64,000 nt of DNA. Source: Plectrocnemia conspersa. Its lineage: Eukaryota > Arthropoda > Insecta > Trichoptera > Polycentropodidae. Shown piece after piece: positions 59,064-64,000 of the stretch. The first letter of the stretch is position 1. Each line of letters starts with the position of its first letter. The stretch covers positions 186,001-250,000 of the forward strand of contig VTFK01000353.1 of NCBI GenBank assembly GCA_009617715.1, given 5' to 3'. The notes under the pieces are model-generated. The model ran no database searches. It was not told the DNA's origin and worked only from the letters and a program-made list of their open reading frames with translations. The translations under genes were made by a program, and so were the position numbers.

Positions 59064-59340
59064 ATTTTTTTGCAAGTTTCATTGTGTAGAACGTTCCACC
59101 CACACCCTACTCAACCAACCATCTAAAGTAGTGGTATGATATTTACATTATTTTTTACAAGTATTCACAAAAAATGACTTGGATTCAGTGATTCACTGTG
59201 ACTTCTAATGTTTCTTTTCAAGGTGTACACGTTTAAAGTCTGATTTTTCTGATCTTAATAACAGTAGATCTGATCTTTAGCTTCATTTTCACATACTTAC
59301 AAGTTACAAATTTACAAGATTTAGAAAAAAAAATTTTCAA
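59064..59340. other. AT-rich spacer
   Basis: Nothing recognised; may include the 3' part of the element containing the next pseudogene. Confidence 0.4.
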
Positions 59341-59850
59341 TGTTTCTGATAGTGTCGGGTAATTCAAATAAAAATTTCAGTGTAATCGGTACTTTAAAAT
59401 TTTATCTTAGGTGGCACGTTTCTAATGGTTTTTCCTTTGAAGGCGAATTGTCTCATTTTTAAAATTCTCTTACATCCAAGCTCTCGAAGTTCTTTTCATC
59501 AACGATCATTTCAAGCCAACAGTACATTTTCAGGGTGTGCAAAGAACGCATTGCGTTCAATTACTGGATTATTAATTTGAAGTAGGTCATCAAATAAATA
59601 CCGCGATGCGAAAATTGCTAGAAAAATATACTTACCGACCGACAGTAAAATATTTGCTCTGTTTGGTGATGAACCACACAGGCATGTATGATTTCAAAAT
59701 GAAGATAACTATTTGTTTCAAGCTCTCAGAAGGAATGGCCAAACTCATATACAACCTAAGCACTCTATTAGCTGCAGTTAGCCATCTAGAATGTGACAGA
59801 AGACCAGACTCTCAAATTGACAAATCCTCTGGACAATGTCATAATTTTTT
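59341..59850 (-). pseudogene. Relic of a multi-copy insect protein family (WLTxANR / FAHPEN)
   Basis: Minus strand in two frames. First frame: LLSHSRWLTAANRVLRLY, then MSLAIPSESLKQI, then LKSYMPVWFITKQSKY to about 59,650. After a frameshift: ASRYLFDDLLQINNPVIE, RNAFFAHPENVLLA-stop, and RELGCKRILKMRQFAF, then NVPPKIKF-stop-STDYTEIF to about 59,345. From memory this is the conserved C-terminal module of a family of uncharacterised, highly multi-copy arthropod proteins that look transposon-borne; I do not know its activity. The order of blocks is intact, with one frameshift and about five stops. An overlapping + strand open frame (59,606-59,920) is its shadow. Confidence 0.8.
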
Positions 59851-61219
59851 TCGACCCACCATAATTCACACATATGCATATATTGTATTTATATTTTCAA
59901 TAATTAATGTTAGAATGTAATACTAGTTTTATTTAAATAGAATTACTATTAGTTCTGATGATGATGTTATACATATAGCGTAATCTTATTTACAGTAATA
60001 TTTATAGTAATGAATATCTCTATATTTTACAGTATTCTTATATTACATTGCTAAGATATCCATATGTACATACATATATAATAACGTTATTTTACTTCAT
60101 TTTCTTCCGAAGTGTATGATTTTTTCGTAATTAAAAAACAATTTATGTAAAAAAACATTTTTGGGATAAGAATCTGAAAATAATTTAGTTATTAATAATT
60201 AATTTATATGGTAAAAATCATGTAAACTAAAATTTTCATTAATTATTGTATGATTCAAAAAAAAATTTTAGGTTCAAAAAACTTCGCGAAAATATATATA
60301 CATAGATAAAATCTTTACAGTGTCGTATTGCTACATCTATCTTAGTCGTTTATTTTTTTTTGGCTGTCAATTGTCAAGTCGATTGATCAAGTAGTTTGTA
60401 GTAAAAAGTTGTTCAAATAAAGTCACTTAAGTGGGATTTTAAAAATATAAAATTTAATACGGTGCTCTGATAAAGCGTTTTGTTAAAAATATTTTACGCT
60501 AAAAAGTTTTTTGCGATATGAAAAATATTGTGGAGTTATAATGTACCATTATTAATAACTAAAAATTTGGGCTACACAATTTTAGCTAAAAGGAAAGGCC
60601 GTAAAAAGCATTTATTAACACTTTATCAACTTAGAGTTGCATAGATTAAAATTGTCTGGAAATTTATAGGCATTACGAATAAAGAAAAATGTTATTTTCC
60701 AAACAAAAATTATGTTTTATTTAAGTCATTATGGGTGCTGCGCTTAATCTATAATCGATCTCTAAGAACTGCTTGCAATATTTATAAAATAATGTTTTTA
60801 ATTTTACTAGTGGATTTGTTATTGTATTTATGAAACCTAGTTTCACTGATGACGTAAATTGGAAAAATTGCGTTTTTTTGTACCGATATTACTTTTCATA
60901 AATCTTCACAAAAATCTAATTGTGCTTATTCTGGCATATTGAAAGGCATACAAATTTATGCTGCATAATCAGATTTTTTAATAGAAACATGTATTTTGTT
61001 ACCCTTAATGACATATTTGTGTGAAACATGGCACCATCTTGTCAAAATGAAAAACATATTTTTTAATATATTAAATGTGAAAATATTTTTAATAAAATCA
61101 GCAATTTGTTATTATATTGTACAATATCATGCAACTTTCGGGTGCTATTTTCTAGGTCGTCAATCCGAGTTTTCCAACAAAATAGACAGATGCGAAATTA
61201 ATCGATGGGTAGGCTACAT
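59851..61219. other. AT-rich spacer
   Basis: The upstream coding part of the preceding relic would lie here but nothing is readable. Otherwise nothing recognised. Confidence 0.45.
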
Positions 61220-61570
61220 AACCAAATAAAAGTTTATCTCTCTTGCCGACCGAAGCGAGCAACAGATAAGGCAATCAGTGTTTTGACAGACGGTCTCAGT
61301 CTGAATAAATATTTAATTATTTGGAAACCCAAAAGTTTTGCGAGCGGCCTTCCGAGAGTGTGCCGACGGCTGTTCCGCCCGATATAGATACCTATAAAGC
61401 ACAGTTTAATTTCCCATTTGCAGCTAAATAGTTAGGAGCAATTTCCTTCGCGGTCTAATAGCCCCAAGTGTCCATTTTGCCCAAACATAAAAATCCCGCA
61501 CACGGACCAATGTGTGGTAGTAAACACGGAAATTCGTGCGGGACCCGCTTTCAATCTATCTCTTATCAAT
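61220..61570. other. Higher-GC island with inverted repeat
   Basis: TCCCGCAC (61,494-61,501) pairs exactly with GTGCGGGA (61,536-61,543); the loop contains GTAAACA, a forkhead core. Complex sequence; the two short + frames across 60,996-61,387 are unrecognised. Candidate regulatory element. Confidence 0.4.
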
Positions 61571-61744
61571 CGTATGGTTGCTTTTAACCTTTAGTTGAGC
61601 TTTAAATCGGATTTATTGTGTGATTGTTTATCTATAAACAGATATTCTAAATTGATTTTAATTATATTATATAATATGCTATAGTATGTACGTTATGTGC
61701 ATGAATAAATAGTTTTACTCAACTGCAACGTGACATCAAACCAC
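61571..61744. other. AT-rich spacer
   Basis: Nothing recognised. Confidence 0.5.
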
Positions 61745-62080
61745 TGCAACGTATCCTGACTGATAAGATTTTTTAGTTCGTGGTTCATTTTTGTCGGTAC
61801 TGCTATCCTTCTTAGCACTTTTCTTTCAAAGACTTCCAACTTTCAAGTTCAAGTCTCATAACCATTCGTAAATATTAACCTAATTACTGTCTTATATATA
61901 CTAGCAGTTTGCATCATATGCCTAAAAATTAAGAACCGAGTAGACACAGGGTAGCTCTTGTTGGGAGCTAGTATACGGGATTTTATTTTTTTTCCTATCT
62001 TGTTTTGCACATATAGAGTGGAGCCCAAGTAAGTAAAATTTCCGACTCCTTTTACTGCTGTTTTCTATGCTTTTATTAAT
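61745..62080 (-). pseudogene. LINE reverse transcriptase relic, RTE-like C-terminal part
   Basis: One minus-strand frame, broken only by two close TGA codons, reads VKGVGNFTYLGSTLYVQN, KIGKKIKSRI, then SIYKTVIRLIFTNGYET, KLEVFERKVLRRIAV, NHELKNL and DTLQWFD. This matches the post-catalytic region of RTE-type LINEs: 'F-YLGS-L--D----EI--RI-----......-LYKT-IRP-LTYG-ETW-L-----L--FERK-LRRI......YN-EL-.....RL-W-GH'. Expected first RT blocks would lie at higher coordinates but are not readable. The best-preserved coding relic after the hAT element. Confidence 0.88.
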
Positions 62081-62519
62081 GTGGACATGTATTTTGCTTT
62101 ATCTTTTTATTACATTTTTTAACACACGCCAAAATAAATCTGTTGTCCAGAATTTTGTAGCTCATAACTACATAAAAAGGAATATAAAATAGATACGCAA
62201 AATTTATTATTTCCAATAAGAATTAAATTACCTAGATAAATATACATTTCAATTAAAATTCAATGAGGTGAAAAACAACAAAATACAAGTCAATGTTTAG
62301 ATTGAATGTAATCTATATAGATCAAGCAAAATGCTTTAGCTGAATTTTAAGGATCAATATAGAATGTACCTTAATACCATTTAGTAGATAATGTATGATT
62401 ACTAGATTGTATAGAACAACAGTAAAGTGCTTTTAATAATAATTTCTTGAGTATTCAGACAGAAAAAATATTATTTTTATAAATTGAATATTAATTATAA
62501 ATATTTGCTAGTGTGGCAG
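62081..62519. other. AT-rich spacer
   Basis: May contain eroded upstream LINE sequence; nothing readable. Confidence 0.4.
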
Positions 62520-62830
62520 CTCATGATACAATAACTAAATCCCGTGATGACACACGCGTGTCTGTTCTGCGATCTTAACAACTGTAGAGACGTGCGCCGT
62601 CATTTTTAACCCCTACCAATGTACGTGGTGAGGATACGGCAGGCCTCCATGACCGTGTACATAAAGCACTAAACTTGGCCAGCCACATTCGAGTGCACTT
62701 TTTGCACCTCGACGTTTTTCTCAACTACTTACATCACCTACATCTGTCCCTCCTCTTATTGAGTATCGCCTGTAAGACACGCGCTCGAGATCAAAGACGA
62801 TCACCGACGCAATCAAATACTAGATCTTGT
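62520..62830. other. Higher-GC island
   Basis: Contains the palindrome ACACGCGTGT near 62,562, repeated GTGCAC/TGCACC motifs and a CT-rich stretch. No open frame of interest. Candidate regulatory element. Confidence 0.35.
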
Positions 62831-63927
62831 ACTATTTACTAAGAATATTTTATTGCATCAAAAAAACAGTTTTAAAATACGTTGGACTACTATAATTTTT
62901 AATGTATTAAGGTACTACACATTTATCACAAGCTCTAGTTTTTTAATGTTTTTTTGTTATAATAAATAAAATTTTAAGAACATAGGGTCAATCAAACTAT
63001 CTATGAAATATTATGGTAACAGATTTAATGCCGCTTATCTTTTCAACGAATCTAAAATTGTTGAAATGATGAATCAGTAGTCAATGTTTGTTTATACAAT
63101 TTATAACAGAATATTAAATCAATATTTTAATAATATCATATTGCAATGAATAGTCGATAATTCTTAAAATAATTACAATGAATCTGATTTTAATAATATT
63201 TTTAAAAGATTTTATCATTTTTTTATGAATGTTAAAAGATTGCTGAAGCAAAAAAATCATACAATTTCTCGTTCTAGGCACTTTTTAGTTACACTAATAA
63301 ATAAATATTATTATTAATTTAGGGAAAATTAGTCAATTTCAGTATCTTCACTGTTAAAAGCTAGTTTATAAATTTAAATCATTAATTATTGCCTTCTACT
63401 ACTTTATAGGTATAATAATTATTGAGAAATCTTAACAGCTATTCAAGATAAATCAGTCAGTATGACTCTTAACGCATGATTCAAAAAAAAACATTGTTCA
63501 ATAAACTGGATATAACACCTTTATTTTTTGACGTTTTATTTTGTAGTCAGATTTAAGTTTCATTGCGATGTCATAAATAAAATTTATTTCTTATAAGTTA
63601 TATGTTGTTTAATGCTAGCTTCTTAATAAGCATTCTTGTGAAAAATAGTTTAATGGTAATCCACGTAAGCATATTTAATATATTTAGTCATCATATACAA
63701 TGATTAAAATAGTGACTTAATCTAAATACATTGGTAATAATAAATATAGTTATAGGTGTAAATAATACTGATTACTCACTAATCGACCTAACTTTAAAAC
63801 CGATTATTCATCATTGTTTGTTATATGATGGTTCGTGACAATTGAGTAACATTGTATGTAGCTTAAGTAAAGCATATTATACTTGTTTACTATGTATATT
63901 TATAAATATAAAATAATTTCATTATAG
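62831..63927. other. AT-rich spacer
   Basis: Ends with TTTCATTATAG, a plausible 3' splice acceptor, at 63,917-63,927. Confidence 0.4.
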
Positions 63928-64000
63928 GCATATTATCAGAACGATTTAGCCATTATGGTCGATGGAATCGTTCATTTCGTGCCATCAGCCTCAGATTTTT
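63928..64000 (+). CDS. Candidate partial exon at window edge
   Basis: Immediately after ATTATAG the sequence becomes GC-balanced and open to the window end: AYYQNDLAIMVDGIVHFV followed by PSASDF in one frame (a second frame is also open). The abrupt change at an acceptor-like AG suggests an exon, but I do not recognise the peptide and only 73 bases are visible. It could also be the edge of another non-coding island. Confidence 0.28.

Noticed and set aside
1..64000. Bacterial-style operons, Shine-Dalgarno sites, CRISPR arrays
   Set aside because: No regularly spaced direct repeats with unique spacers, no dense open frames; all content is eukaryotic.

Overview
The window is AT-rich nuclear DNA (about 70% A+T by eye) of an insect, most likely a moth or butterfly. 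It contains no intact protein-coding gene, rRNA, functional tRNA or CRISPR array that I can support. The insect assignment rests on the transposon families: hAT, mariner, RTE- and jockey-like LINEs, tRNA-derived SINEs, and a multi-copy insect protein family with the motifs WLTxANRxLRLY and NAxFAHPEN. A relic of the CCACCTGATGGTAAG-type repeat that I associate with Lepidoptera sits near 5.35 kb. The order-level call is an inference.

Three kinds of material are interleaved. (1) Decayed mobile elements: two ZBED/GTF2IRD2-type hAT transposase relics (2.9-4.0 and 17.8-19.1 kb); a short hAT element with terminal inverted repeats and an exact 8-bp target duplication (8.67-9.73 kb); two mariner relics (23.2-23.4 and 41.6-42.0 kb); three LINE reverse-transcriptase relics (22.1, 44.2 and 61.9 kb); and one relic of the FAHPEN protein family (59.3-59.85 kb). 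(2) Dispersed non-coding repeats that I detected by comparing the window with itself: family R1 (four copies of about 500 bp), R2 (four copies of about 400-600 bp), a foldback MITE R3 (two copies), a SINE R4 (three copies), other tRNA-like heads between 38.9 and 44 kb, and several perfect palindromes, the largest with 43-bp arms at 46.2 kb. (3) About twenty sharply bounded islands of higher GC and complex sequence, 200-600 bp each, separated by AT-rich spacer. They carry palindromes and plausible factor sites (TCF, CREB, YY1/PHO, K50 homeodomain, nuclear receptor) and look like conserved non-coding or regulatory elements, although conservation cannot be tested here.

The simplest model is a large intron, or the flank, of a developmentally regulated host gene. 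Two short + strand segments could be exons: an ATG-initiated stretch ending in CAA|GTAAGG at 25,742-25,798, and an open stretch after ATTATAG at the right edge (63,928-64,000). Every recognisable transposon coding relic lies on the minus strand, as expected if they sit antisense in an intron of a + strand gene. This is inference; the two exon candidates are weak and I do not recognise their proteins.
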